DNA of 8,687 bases from Syntrophomonadaceae bacterium (GTDB lineage: Bacteria; Bacillota; Dethiobacteria; DTU022): positions 1-8,687 of the forward strand of contig SKWE01000164.1 of the NCBI GenBank assembly GCA_007129055.1, written 5' to 3'. Position 1 is the first letter of the stretch. Each line of letters starts with the position of its first letter. A model generated the notes under the pieces. That model was not told the origin of the DNA. It did no database searches and saw only the letters and a program-made list of their open reading frames with translations. Position numbers and translations under genes: made by a program. Of the stretch, positions 1 through 4,897 are shown one piece after another.

Positions 1-285
1 CCAGATTTCAGGAACAGGTTTCTGGAGCGATCTGCCTATCACCTGAACAACACATTTAAAACGGAACGGGTTTTGGGTAGAATTGACGAACTGGCTTAAA
101 ACATAGAGCCGGAAATGCCCCGCCATCTTGAGCGATGGGGCGGGTCCATGGCCAACTGGCAGCGGCAAATAAATGTTTTGCGCACATTTGCCGAACTGCG
201 CCAGGGACATGTGCTGAATCATATAAAAAACTATTTTAACTTAAGCGATGAAGAAATGGCCATCTTTGATGAGTGGAATAGATGA
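1..285 (+). pseudogene. CotH kinase family protein, C-terminal remnant with in-frame stop
   Basis: Reading frame 1 runs from the window edge to a TGA at 283-285 and encodes a recognisable CotH-family C-terminus. It starts with PDFRNRFLERSAYHLNNTF, has IEPEMPRHLERWGGS in the middle and ends near YFNLSDEEMAIFDEW. CotH proteins are protein-kinase-like; the type member phosphorylates spore-coat proteins in Bacillus, but many homologues lie in non-coat contexts. A TAA at 97-99 splits the frame between ELA and NIEPEM, exactly where the family reads through with a residue such as Lys or Glu. Both sides stay in the same frame, so one substitution (for example AAA or GAA to TAA) explains it. A restart at the ATG at 115 is possible but has no clear ribosome binding site. 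The 5' part lies outside the window. The family call is from recognised motifs. Whether this is a true pseudogene or a sequencing error cannot be decided here. Confidence 0.75.
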
Positions 286-294
286 ATAAAAACG

Positions 295-326
295 AAGGGG
301 CGCCATTTATAGAAGCGGCGCCCCTT
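295..326 (-). terminator. Rho-independent terminator, mainly for rubrerythrin
   Basis: This is a perfect 10-bp inverted repeat, AAGGGGCGCC (295-304) and GGCGCCCCTT (317-326), with a 12-nt loop. On the minus strand the stem is followed by CGTTTTTATTC, a good U-tract, just 6 nt after the rubrerythrin stop. On the plus strand the following bases (TGACTTTAAAA) are poorer, so it may act only weakly as a terminator for the CotH-like remnant. Confidence 0.8.
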
Positions 327-331
327 TGACT

Positions 332-829
332 TTAAAACTGGTGGAATGCTTTTTTAGCTGTATTACAGATCGGGCATTTATCGGGAACCGGGTCAAAACC
401 GACCCATCCACAAACAGGACAAAGGAAAACATCTTTTTCCTCTGCGTCAGATCCCTTGGCAACTGTATCTTTCAGGTCGTTAAAAATGCCTCCGTGCACC
501 TTTTCTGCCGCATTGGCATATTCGAAGGTCTGCAGCGCCTTATTGTCCCCCTCCTGCCTGGCAGTTTCAATAAATTCAGGGTACATTTCCGAGAACTCGT
601 AGTGTTCACCTTCAGCTGCAGCTTCCAGGTTTGCCAGGGTGTCGTTAACTTTGCCGGCAATTTCAAAGTGTTTTAACGCATGAATGGTTTCTGCTTCGGC
701 AATGGCCTTAAAAATACGGGCAACGTTTTTGAAACCGTCTTTTTCTGCCTTCTTTGAAAAAGCCAGGTACTTCCTGTTTGCCTGTGATTCTCCGGCAAAG
801 GCTGCCATTAAATTTTCCTTCGTTTTCAT
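332..829 (-). CDS. rbr: Rubrerythrin
   Basis: This is a 165-residue rubrerythrin, a cytoplasmic non-heme iron peroxidase that reduces hydrogen peroxide in anaerobes using electrons from rubredoxin or NAD(P)H-dependent donors. The N-terminal four-helix ferritin-like domain (about 1-125) carries the expected diiron ligands: E14 in AGESQAN, E47 and H50 in EAETIH, E75 and E78 in GEHYE, and E109 and H112 in EKVH. The C-terminal rubredoxin-like domain carries CPVC (137-140) and CPIC (152-155) for the Fe(SCys)4 centre. Length is normal for the short rubrerythrins of Clostridia. I chose the ATG at 829 because the protein then begins MKTKENLMAAFAGESQ as in the family. An AAGGAG-type site precedes it at a slightly long spacing; the open frame upstream to 892 has no family similarity. 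The gene is divergent from the Fe-S operon, which fits shared protection against oxygen stress (inference). Confidence 0.96.
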   Translation of the reverse strand: MKTKENLMAAFAGESQANRKYLAFSKKAEKDGFKNVARIFKAIAEAETIHALKHFEIAGKVNDTLANLEAAAEGEHYEFSEMYPEFIETARQEGDNKALQTFEYANAAEKVHGGIFNDLKDTVAKGSDAEEKDVFLCPVCGWVGFDPVPDKCPICNTAKKAFHQF

Positions 830-860
830 CTTTTGATCCACTCCTTGGTATTTAGTAATG

Positions 861-885
861 TACCTGAAAATTATCATTTCAGGTA
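861..885 (-). promoter_or_regulatory. Palindrome in rubrerythrin leader, candidate operator or leader hairpin
   Basis: TACCTGAAA (861-869) and TTTCAGGTA (877-885) form a perfect 9-bp inverted repeat with a 7-nt spacer. It lies 32 nt upstream of the rubrerythrin start codon and downstream of the candidate promoter. Position and symmetry suggest a repressor site or a short hairpin in the 5' leader. The AT-rich centre has a faint Fur/PerR look, but the match to those consensus boxes is not good enough to name a regulator. Confidence 0.45.
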
Positions 886-929
886 AAAACATTTATAAGC
901 AAAAAAGTTGAGCCTAATTTATCCTTTTT

Positions 930-958
930 ATTATATCCTATCGCCGGATATTCAATAA
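930..958 (-). promoter_or_regulatory. Candidate rubrerythrin promoter
   Basis: On the minus strand a perfect TATAAT (complement of 930-935) lies 17 nt downstream of TTATTG (complement of 953-958), a poor -35 element. The -10 is convincing, the -35 is not. Transcription would start near 924, giving a leader of about 95 nt that contains the palindrome at 861-885. Confidence 0.4.
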
Positions 959-1007
959 ATAACTTCAAATAACTTCGACATCGGCGGGATAATTTCCTGT
1001 TCGCCCC

Positions 1008-1036
1008 TTGACATGCCGCTCCTAATAGCCTATAAT
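1008..1036 (+). promoter_or_regulatory. Consensus vegetative promoter of the sulfur/Fe-S operon
   Basis: TTGACA (1008-1013), a 17-nt spacer and TATAAT (1031-1036) match the housekeeping sigma-factor consensus at all twelve positions. Transcription would begin near 1043, leaving a leader of roughly 64 nt before the first gene. Such a strong core promoter usually needs a repressor; see the palindrome that overlaps its -10. Confidence 0.85.
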
Positions 1037-1052
1037 TCTAATAGGAATTATA
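1022..1052 (+). promoter_or_regulatory. Operator-like repeats over the -10 and start site
   Basis: TATAATTC (1031-1038) and GAATTATA (1045-1052) form an 8-bp inverted repeat with a 6-nt spacer, covering the -10 box and the expected transcription start. CTAATAG also occurs twice, at 1022-1028 and 1038-1044, 16 nt apart on the same face. An AT-rich palindrome with TTC/GAA half-sites at a cysteine or Fe-S gene promoter is the general form bound by Rrf2-family repressors such as CymR and IscR. That regulator assignment is inference; no regulator gene lies in the window. Confidence 0.5.
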
Positions 1053-1106
1053 TACAAGATATATGCATCAGTCAATAGTGATCAACATTTTTTGAGAAGG
1101 ATGTTA

Positions 1107-2297
1107 ATGATGAAAAAAATTAATCTGGATTACACGGCAGCAGCACCGGTTGATAAGGAAGTTCTTGAGAAAATGATTCCCTTTTTTAGTGAATATTATG
1201 GTAACCCTTCAAGCGGTCACAGCTTAGGAGAAATACCCAGGAAAGCCCTGCAGGAAGCCAGGGAAAATGTGGCCGGTTTAATTGGCGCAGATCCGGCAGC
1301 AATTATCTTCACCGCCTCTGCTTCGGAGGCAAACAACCTTGCTGTCAAAGGCTTTGCAAAAGCAAACATGAAGAAGGGCAAACATATTGTTACCTCTTCA
1401 GTTGAGCACTTTTCTATTCTAAATCAGCTGAAGACTTTAAAAAAGGAAGGGTTTTCGGTAACAGAGCTACCGGTCGATAATTACGGGCTGGTTAACCCGG
1501 CGGATTTGGCCGAAGCGATTACCGATCAAACCATCCTGGTATCTATCCAGGCTGCTAACCCCGAAATCGGGACAATTCAGCCAATTAAAGAGTTGGTGGC
1601 GGTAGCAAAAGAAAGGGATGTGGTTTTTCACACCGATGCTGCAGCAGCAGTGGGGTGGATTCCAATTGATGTTCAAAAACTTGGGGTCGACATGCTTTCA
1701 CTGGCGGGGGACCAGTTTTATGGGCCTAAAGGCTCAGGGGCCCTTTTTGTGAAGCGTGGAGTCAGGGTGATGCCCCTTATTGAAGGGGGTATCCAGGAAA
1801 AAGGGCTGCGGGCCGGAACGGAAAATGTTGCCCTGGTAGCCGGTCTTGGCGAGGCGGCACGGATTGCTGCCGAACAGCTTGAAGAGCGGGCAGAAAAAGC
1901 TGCTGCTTTCAGGGATCGGTTAAAAGAGAGTTTATTCAATTCCATTCCTCATTTGCAGCTAAACGGGCACCCGGAAAAAAGGGTGCCGCGAAACCTGAAC
2001 ATCTCGGTCAGCTTTGTTGAAGGAGAAGCCCTGTTGATGCGTCTTGACATGGCCGGTATAAATGTTTCAAGCGGCTCGTCATGTACTTCGCAGGCTCTGA
2101 AATCATCACATGTTTTAACAGCTCTTGGCGTCCCACCCGAACTGGCCCAGGGTTCCCTGCAGTTGACGGCAGGGCCGGACAACAAGATAGAAGATATTCC
2201 TTACATTACCGAACAGCTGGCTGATGTAGCAAGTATATTGCGGAATATGTCCCCGCTTTACCACCAGTATATGAAGGAGGCTAAACAGAATGCCTGA
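1107..2297 (+). CDS. Cysteine desulfurase (NifS/IscS) homologue lacking the PLP-binding lysine
   Basis: This is a 396-residue class-V aminotransferase-fold protein of normal NifS/IscS length. The opening INLDYTAAAPVD, TSSVEHFSIL (H101), HTDA (D177), RAGTENVA and the loop SSGSSCTS (C326) place it clearly in the family, whose active members take sulfur from cysteine as a persulfide. The PLP lysine is missing: the family motif SGHK.YGPKG reads AGDQFYGPKG, so Gln203 stands for the lysine and Asp202 for the stacking-side histidine. Other PLP or substrate contacts are also changed: P152 where IscS has N155, A180 for Q183, A200 for S203, and Q352 for R355 (E. coli numbering from memory). The catalytic cysteine and its loop are intact. 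It is therefore probably not a standard desulfurase. It may act as a scaffold partner or cysteine donor to the coupled NifU-like protein; Archaeoglobus fulgidus IscS is, as I recall, a precedent. The site AGAAGG (1095-1100) favours ATG 1107, with 1110 as alternative; TTG 1092 would put the site inside the gene. The stop overlaps the next gene by 8 nt. Confidence 0.88.
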   Translation: MMKKINLDYTAAAPVDKEVLEKMIPFFSEYYGNPSSGHSLGEIPRKALQEARENVAGLIGADPAAIIFTASASEANNLAVKGFAKANMKKGKHIVTSSVEHFSILNQLKTLKKEGFSVTELPVDNYGLVNPADLAEAITDQTILVSIQAANPEIGTIQPIKELVAVAKERDVVFHTDAAAAVGWIPIDVQKLGVDMLSLAGDQFYGPKGSGALFVKRGVRVMPLIEGGIQEKGLRAGTENVALVAGLGEAARIAAEQLEERAEKAAAFRDRLKESLFNSIPHLQLNGHPEKRVPRNLNISVSFVEGEALLMRLDMAGINVSSGSSCTSQALKSSHVLTALGVPPELAQGSLQLTAGPDNKIEDIPYITEQLADVASILRNMSPLYHQYMKEAKQNA

Positions 2298-2673
2298 GTA
2301 TAGCGATAAAGTTATGGAGCATTTTACCAAGCCGCGCAACATTGGAGAGCTGGAAAACCCCGATGGAATGGGGGAGGTTGGCAATCCCGTCTGCGGTGAC
2401 ATGATGAAATTCACAATTAAGGTAAAAGATGACCGGATTGAAGATGTTAAGTACCTTACTTTTGGATGCGGTGCTGCAATTGCCGTTTCAAGCATGGTGT
2501 CTGAAATGGCCAAGGGAAAAACTCTTGATGAAGCGATGAAGATTACCAATAAACAGGTTGCTGAAGAGTTGAATGGACTTCCAGGCAATAAAATGCACTG
2601 TTCCAACCTGGGCGCTGATGCCCTGCATAAGGCGATTGAAGATTACAGGGCAAAGGTAAACGCAGACAGTTAA
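2290..2673 (+). CDS. NifU/IscU-type Fe-S cluster scaffold protein
   Basis: This 127-residue protein matches the single-domain NifU N-terminal/IscU family, which builds a [2Fe-2S] or [4Fe-4S] cluster and passes it to apo-proteins. The three cluster-ligand cysteines are all present: C35 in GNPVCGD, C60 in TFGCGAAIA and C104 in KMHCSNLGADAL. The Asp of CGD (D37), which promotes cluster release in the family, is kept. The stretch before the third cysteine reads LPGNKMHC, unlike the LPPVK chaperone-binding motif of proteobacterial IscU, so HscA-type handling is unlikely. There is no C-terminal Nfu domain. The start at 2290 has AAGGAGG (2274-2280) inside the upstream gene and overlaps its stop by 8 nt, indicating translational coupling with the lysine-less desulfurase homologue. 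The partner relation is therefore strongly suggested by context. Confidence 0.93.
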   Translation: MPEYSDKVMEHFTKPRNIGELENPDGMGEVGNPVCGDMMKFTIKVKDDRIEDVKYLTFGCGAAIAVSSMVSEMAKGKTLDEAMKITNKQVAEELNGLPGNKMHCSNLGADALHKAIEDYRAKVNADS

Positions 2674-2719
2674 GCTGGTTTAGGTAGGTTTAATAAAGAT
2701 ATTGTGGGAGGTCATTTTA

Positions 2720-3076
2720 ATGAGCGTTAATAAACAAGAGCAGGATAAGACAAAAGGATGCAGCTGTCCTTTCTGTGATGAACCTATTTGTCCTGACCCC
2801 GAAGATGGTAGATATAGATGCACTAATGATAATAAACTAAAAATACACCTGGTTGATTGTATTGGGCTTTATTGCCCTGTCCCGGTTATGCGGGCTAAAG
2901 AAGAAATTGATACTCTTGAAGAAGGTAACCTGATGGAACTGATTGCCGATGATCCCGCTTCAGCAGAAGATATACCGCGCTGGGCAAAAAGAGCCGGACA
3001 CCAGGTAGTTACCATGAGGCAGGATGGCGATGAATATCACTTCCTGGTTCAAAAAGGCGGAAAGGAGGTTAACTGA
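2720..3076 (+). CDS. TusA-family sulfur carrier with Cys-rich N-terminal extension
   Basis: This is a 118-residue protein. Residues about 42-115 form a TusA/SirA domain: HLVDCIGLYCPVPVMRAKEE carries the active cysteine C52 in the CPxP motif, followed by the usual acidic DDPASAEDI segment and the GHQVV strand. TusA proteins carry a persulfide from a desulfurase or rhodanese to partners such as DsrE-family proteins. Most have Arg where this one has Tyr51 before CP. The first 40 residues are an extension with C14, C16, C19, C24 and C34 in a CxCxxCxxxxC pattern, resembling a small zinc ribbon or metal-binding knuckle. C47 adds another cysteine near the active site. The start at 2720 has GGGAGGT seven nt upstream and 46 nt separate it from the scaffold gene. 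Domain assignment is secure; the role of the extension is unknown. Confidence 0.88.
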   Translation: MSVNKQEQDKTKGCSCPFCDEPICPDPEDGRYRCTNDNKLKIHLVDCIGLYCPVPVMRAKEEIDTLEEGNLMELIADDPASAEDIPRWAKRAGHQVVTMRQDGDEYHFLVQKGGKEVN

Positions 3077-3077
3077 A

Positions 3078-3452
3078 ATGACAACAGTTAATAAAATTCT
3101 TTACGTGCAGACAAGCGGAACAGATACACCGGAAAGACTTTATTCACCTTTGATCCTGGCACAGACAGCCAAAGCCATGGGACAGGAAGCCACGGTATAT
3201 TTCCTGGGACTGGGCTTAAAAAACCTGGTAAAAGGTGAAGCGGAAAAAGTAAAAATTGGCGAATTTCCCACCCTTTTTGAGGTATTAAAGCAGACTGCTG
3301 AGCAGGGTGTTGAAATTATGGCCTGCCAGCAGAGTTTGCAGCTATTCGGTGGTGAAATAAAAGCCGAGGATTTAGTAGACTTTGCTAAAATTGCCGGGGC
3401 AGCAACATTAAATGACCTGGCACTTGATGCAGATGCAGTTTTAACTTTCTAA
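3078..3452 (+). CDS. DsrE-family sulfur-relay protein
   Basis: This 124-residue protein fits the DsrE/DsrF-like fold. It opens with NKILYVQTSGTDTPERLYSPL, continues with a Rossmann-like strand EATVYFLGLGL, and carries a conserved cysteine at C83 in GVEIMACQQSLQLFGG. In this family that cysteine receives and passes persulfide sulfur, typically to or from TusA (TusA-TusBCD, or TusA-DsrE in sulfur oxidisers). The start codon lies one nt after the tusA-like stop, with AAAGGAGG in the end of that gene, so the two are coupled and probably act together. It is cytoplasmic with no signal sequence. DsrE-like proteins with one cysteine are common in anaerobes without dissimilatory sulfur metabolism, so the gene does not imply sulfate reduction. 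The target of the sulfur is unknown. Confidence 0.85.
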   Translation: MTTVNKILYVQTSGTDTPERLYSPLILAQTAKAMGQEATVYFLGLGLKNLVKGEAEKVKIGEFPTLFEVLKQTAEQGVEIMACQQSLQLFGGEIKAEDLVDFAKIAGAATLNDLALDADAVLTF

Positions 3453-3461
3453 AAAAAATAT

Positions 3462-3526
3462 TGCCGTCTTGAAGGATTTTACCGAAATATGACGAAGTTT
3501 ATTCGGCGTAGCATGGTAGGACGGCA
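3462..3526 (+). ncRNA. Structured 3' region of unknown nature
   Basis: TGCCGTC (3462-3468) pairs with GACGGCA (3520-3526) to close a 51-nt interior. Inside, CCGAA (3482-3486) can pair with TTCGG (3502-3506), or alternatively TACC (3480-3483) with GGTA (3515-3518). The element sits right after the dsrE-like stop and just before a GC-rich terminator. It could be a leader or attenuator element, a processed small RNA or a mobile intergenic repeat. I do not recognise a known riboswitch class; the call rests only on base-pairing potential. Confidence 0.3.
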
Positions 3527-3544
3527 GGAGTACTATAATAATTG

Positions 3545-3569
3545 CCGGCCGCAGGGCCGGTTTATTTTT
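3545..3569 (+). terminator. Rho-independent terminator of the sulfur/Fe-S operon
   Basis: CCGGCC (3545-3550), loop GCAG and GGCCGG (3555-3560) form a strong GC stem, followed by TTTATTTTT. It lies 92 nt after the dsrE-like stop and would end the four-gene transcript. Confidence 0.85.
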
Positions 3570-3576
3570 GCCTGTC

Positions 3577-3604
3577 AATACTCCCGTGGGGGGTATTTAT
3601 TTTT
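3577..3604 (+). terminator. Second terminator-like hairpin before dctP
   Basis: AATACTCCC (3577-3585) and GGGGGTATT (3589-3597) form a 9-bp stem with one G-U pair and a tight GTG loop, followed by TATTTTT. It repeats the T-rich tail of the first terminator (TTTATTTTTG at 3561-3570 and 3596-3605). It may be a backup terminator, or an attenuator if transcription of the transporter begins upstream. No convincing promoter is visible between it and dctP. Confidence 0.55.
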
Positions 3605-3637
3605 GTCCTGACCAATCATTTTTTGGGAGGAATTAAA

Positions 3638-4705
3638 ATGAAGAAAAAAGCTCTACTAATTCTCATGGCTGTATTACTTTTATCGGCAGCAGGATGCGGG
3701 GAAGAGGAAGCACTGGTAGACGATGTAGACGTATCTGATGTTGAACCGGTTGAAGAAATTGGGGAAACCTTTGAATTCAACCTGGCGCACTTTTTCCCGG
3801 CAGGACACCCGGCTGAAACAGAACTTGTGCAGGGCTGGGCCGCAGCTTTAGGGGAAGCCAGTAACGGTAGGATTGTGATTACAAGCTACCCCGGTGAAAC
3901 CCTGATCAAGGCTGATGATATATACAGCGGGGTAGTTTCGGGCACTGCAGATATCGGGCTGTCCGCATTTTTCTATACGCGGGGCAGGTTCCCGGTTTTG
4001 GAAGCTTTTGAACTGCCCGGCATCATTTATGAAAATTCCTACGCTGCCAGTAAAGTAGCCTGGGAAGGGATAAAAGCGCTTGACCCGGAAGAAGTGCAGG
4101 ATACCGAGTTAATGTTTGTCCTGGCCACAGGTCCGGGCGATCTTTTCACCAATACCCCGGTTAATAACATGTCCGATTTGCGGGGAATGAAAATCAGGGC
4201 GGTTGGCCTAAGCGCTGATACCCTGGCCCTTTTGGGGGCTACCCCGGAAGGAATGCCGCAGCCTGATGTTTATGAAGCGCTGTCACGTGGATTGGTTGAT
4301 GGCACTTTGGCTCCCGTGGAAGTGCTGCAGGGTTGGCGCCAGGCCGAGGTTACCGATTACGTAACCAGGACACCTTTTCTCTATAACGCCCTTTTCTTTG
4401 TCACCATGAATAAAGAAAAGTGGGAATCAATGCCGGAAGACCTGCGGCAGGTAATGCTGGAAGTCAATGAACTTTTCCATGACCAGGTAGCGGCAGGACT
4501 CTGGGATGCACAGAACGAAAGAGCCGTGGAATGGGCAATTGAAGAGACCGGCCAGGAATTCATCACCCTTTCTGATGAGGAAATGGCGCAGTGGATTGCT
4601 GCTGTAGAACCGGTCCAGGAAGATTTTATAGAAAAAATGAACCAGCTCGGTTTCGACGGTGAAAGCATTGTAGAAACCGTCAGAACCCTGGCCGAACAAT
4701 ACTAA
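3638..4705 (+). CDS. dctP: TRAP transporter solute-binding lipoprotein, DctP family
   Basis: This 355-residue protein captures the substrate outside the cell for a tripartite ATP-independent (TRAP) transporter. The N-terminus MKKKALLILMAVLLLSAAGC is a lipoprotein signal with C20 as the likely lipidated residue, though the lipobox has Ala at -3 in place of the usual Leu. A very acidic linker (about 21-44) follows, then the DctP domain: LAHFFPAGHPAETELVQGW, SGTADIGLSAFF, LEAFELPGI and RGMKIRAVG. R187 matches the arginine that binds the substrate carboxylate in most TRAP binding proteins, so an organic acid is expected. The start at 3638 has GGGAGG (3625-3630) at 7 nt; earlier in-frame starts lie in the terminator region. 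The membrane genes dctQ and dctM follow after a 192-nt gap. Substrate identity cannot be read from the sequence. Confidence 0.94.
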   Translation: MKKKALLILMAVLLLSAAGCGEEEALVDDVDVSDVEPVEEIGETFEFNLAHFFPAGHPAETELVQGWAAALGEASNGRIVITSYPGETLIKADDIYSGVVSGTADIGLSAFFYTRGRFPVLEAFELPGIIYENSYAASKVAWEGIKALDPEEVQDTELMFVLATGPGDLFTNTPVNNMSDLRGMKIRAVGLSADTLALLGATPEGMPQPDVYEALSRGLVDGTLAPVEVLQGWRQAEVTDYVTRTPFLYNALFFVTMNKEKWESMPEDLRQVMLEVNELFHDQVAAGLWDAQNERAVEWAIEETGQEFITLSDEEMAQWIAAVEPVQEDFIEKMNQLGFDGESIVETVRTLAEQY

Positions 4706-4707
4706 GC

Positions 4708-4734
4708 GTAGCAAGGGGACGGGGTACTTGCTAC
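4708..4734 (+). other. Stem-loop between dctP and dctQ
   Basis: GTAGCAAG (4708-4715) and CTTGCTAC (4727-4734) form a perfect 8-bp inverted repeat with an 11-nt loop, starting 3 nt after the dctP stop. No T-run follows, so it is a poor terminator. A hairpin here could protect the dctP mRNA end and raise binding-protein output over the membrane subunits, as is known for other binding-protein operons; that is inference. Confidence 0.55.
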
Positions 4735-4787
4735 ACAGTGGAACCATCCTCCTGGTTTAGCGGGCTGTGGTTCGGGATATAGATGCT

Positions 4788-4797
4788 TTAGCGCTAA
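4788..4797. repeat. Palindrome TTAGCGCTAA
   Basis: This is a perfect 10-bp palindrome in the middle of the dctP-dctQ gap. It could be part of an operator or a small hairpin; nothing else supports a function. Confidence 0.25.
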
Positions 4798-4812
4798 GTA
4801 GTCACTCGCAGC

Positions 4813-4851
4813 ATAGGCTGGGATACTTTAGTATAGGCTGGCGGGATACTT
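4813..4851 (+). repeat. Two imperfect tandem repeats in dctP-dctQ gap
   Basis: ATAGGCTGG occurs at 4813-4821 and 4833-4841, and GGGATACTT at 4820-4828 and 4843-4851. The second copy has two extra bases between the blocks, so the units are about 20-22 nt long. Together with the stem-loop and palindrome upstream they fill the 192-nt gap, which contains no gene. The repeats could be regulator sites or replication slippage. Confidence 0.5.
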
Positions 4852-4897
4852 ATTGTGTCTTTGCCAAATATCATAATAATGATAAAGGAAGTAACAG

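Noticed and set aside
326..676. Plus-strand open frame of 116 codons opposite rubrerythrin
   Set aside because: It lies wholly antisense to a well-supported rubrerythrin gene, starts in its terminator and has no recognisable motifs.
861..885. Fur or PerR box
   Set aside because: The centre resembles GATAAT elements but the outer half-sites do not match either consensus well enough; kept only as an unnamed palindrome.
830..892. Longer rubrerythrin with start at 892
   Set aside because: The extra 21 residues have no family similarity and cover the ribosome binding site and the palindrome.
1092..1106. TTG start for the desulfurase homologue
   Set aside because: The only Shine-Dalgarno sequence (AGAAGG, 1095-1100) would then lie inside the gene; ATG 1107 or 1110 fits it and the family N-terminus.
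2115..2606. Minus-strand open frame of 163 codons
   Set aside because: It crosses the ends of two conserved plus-strand genes, has no ribosome binding site or family features, and is a by-product of codon use in those genes.
3534..3539. TATAAT box as a promoter for the TRAP operon
   Set aside because: No -35 element sits at a suitable distance, and a strong terminator hairpin begins only 5 nt downstream.
3506..4713. Shared 8-mer GCGTAGCA at 3506-3513 and 4706-4713
   Set aside because: It is too short, and the flanks differ, so it is likely chance.
4427..4747. Minus-strand open frame of 106 codons near the end of dctP
   Set aside because: It is antisense to conserved dctP sequence and shows no coding features of its own.
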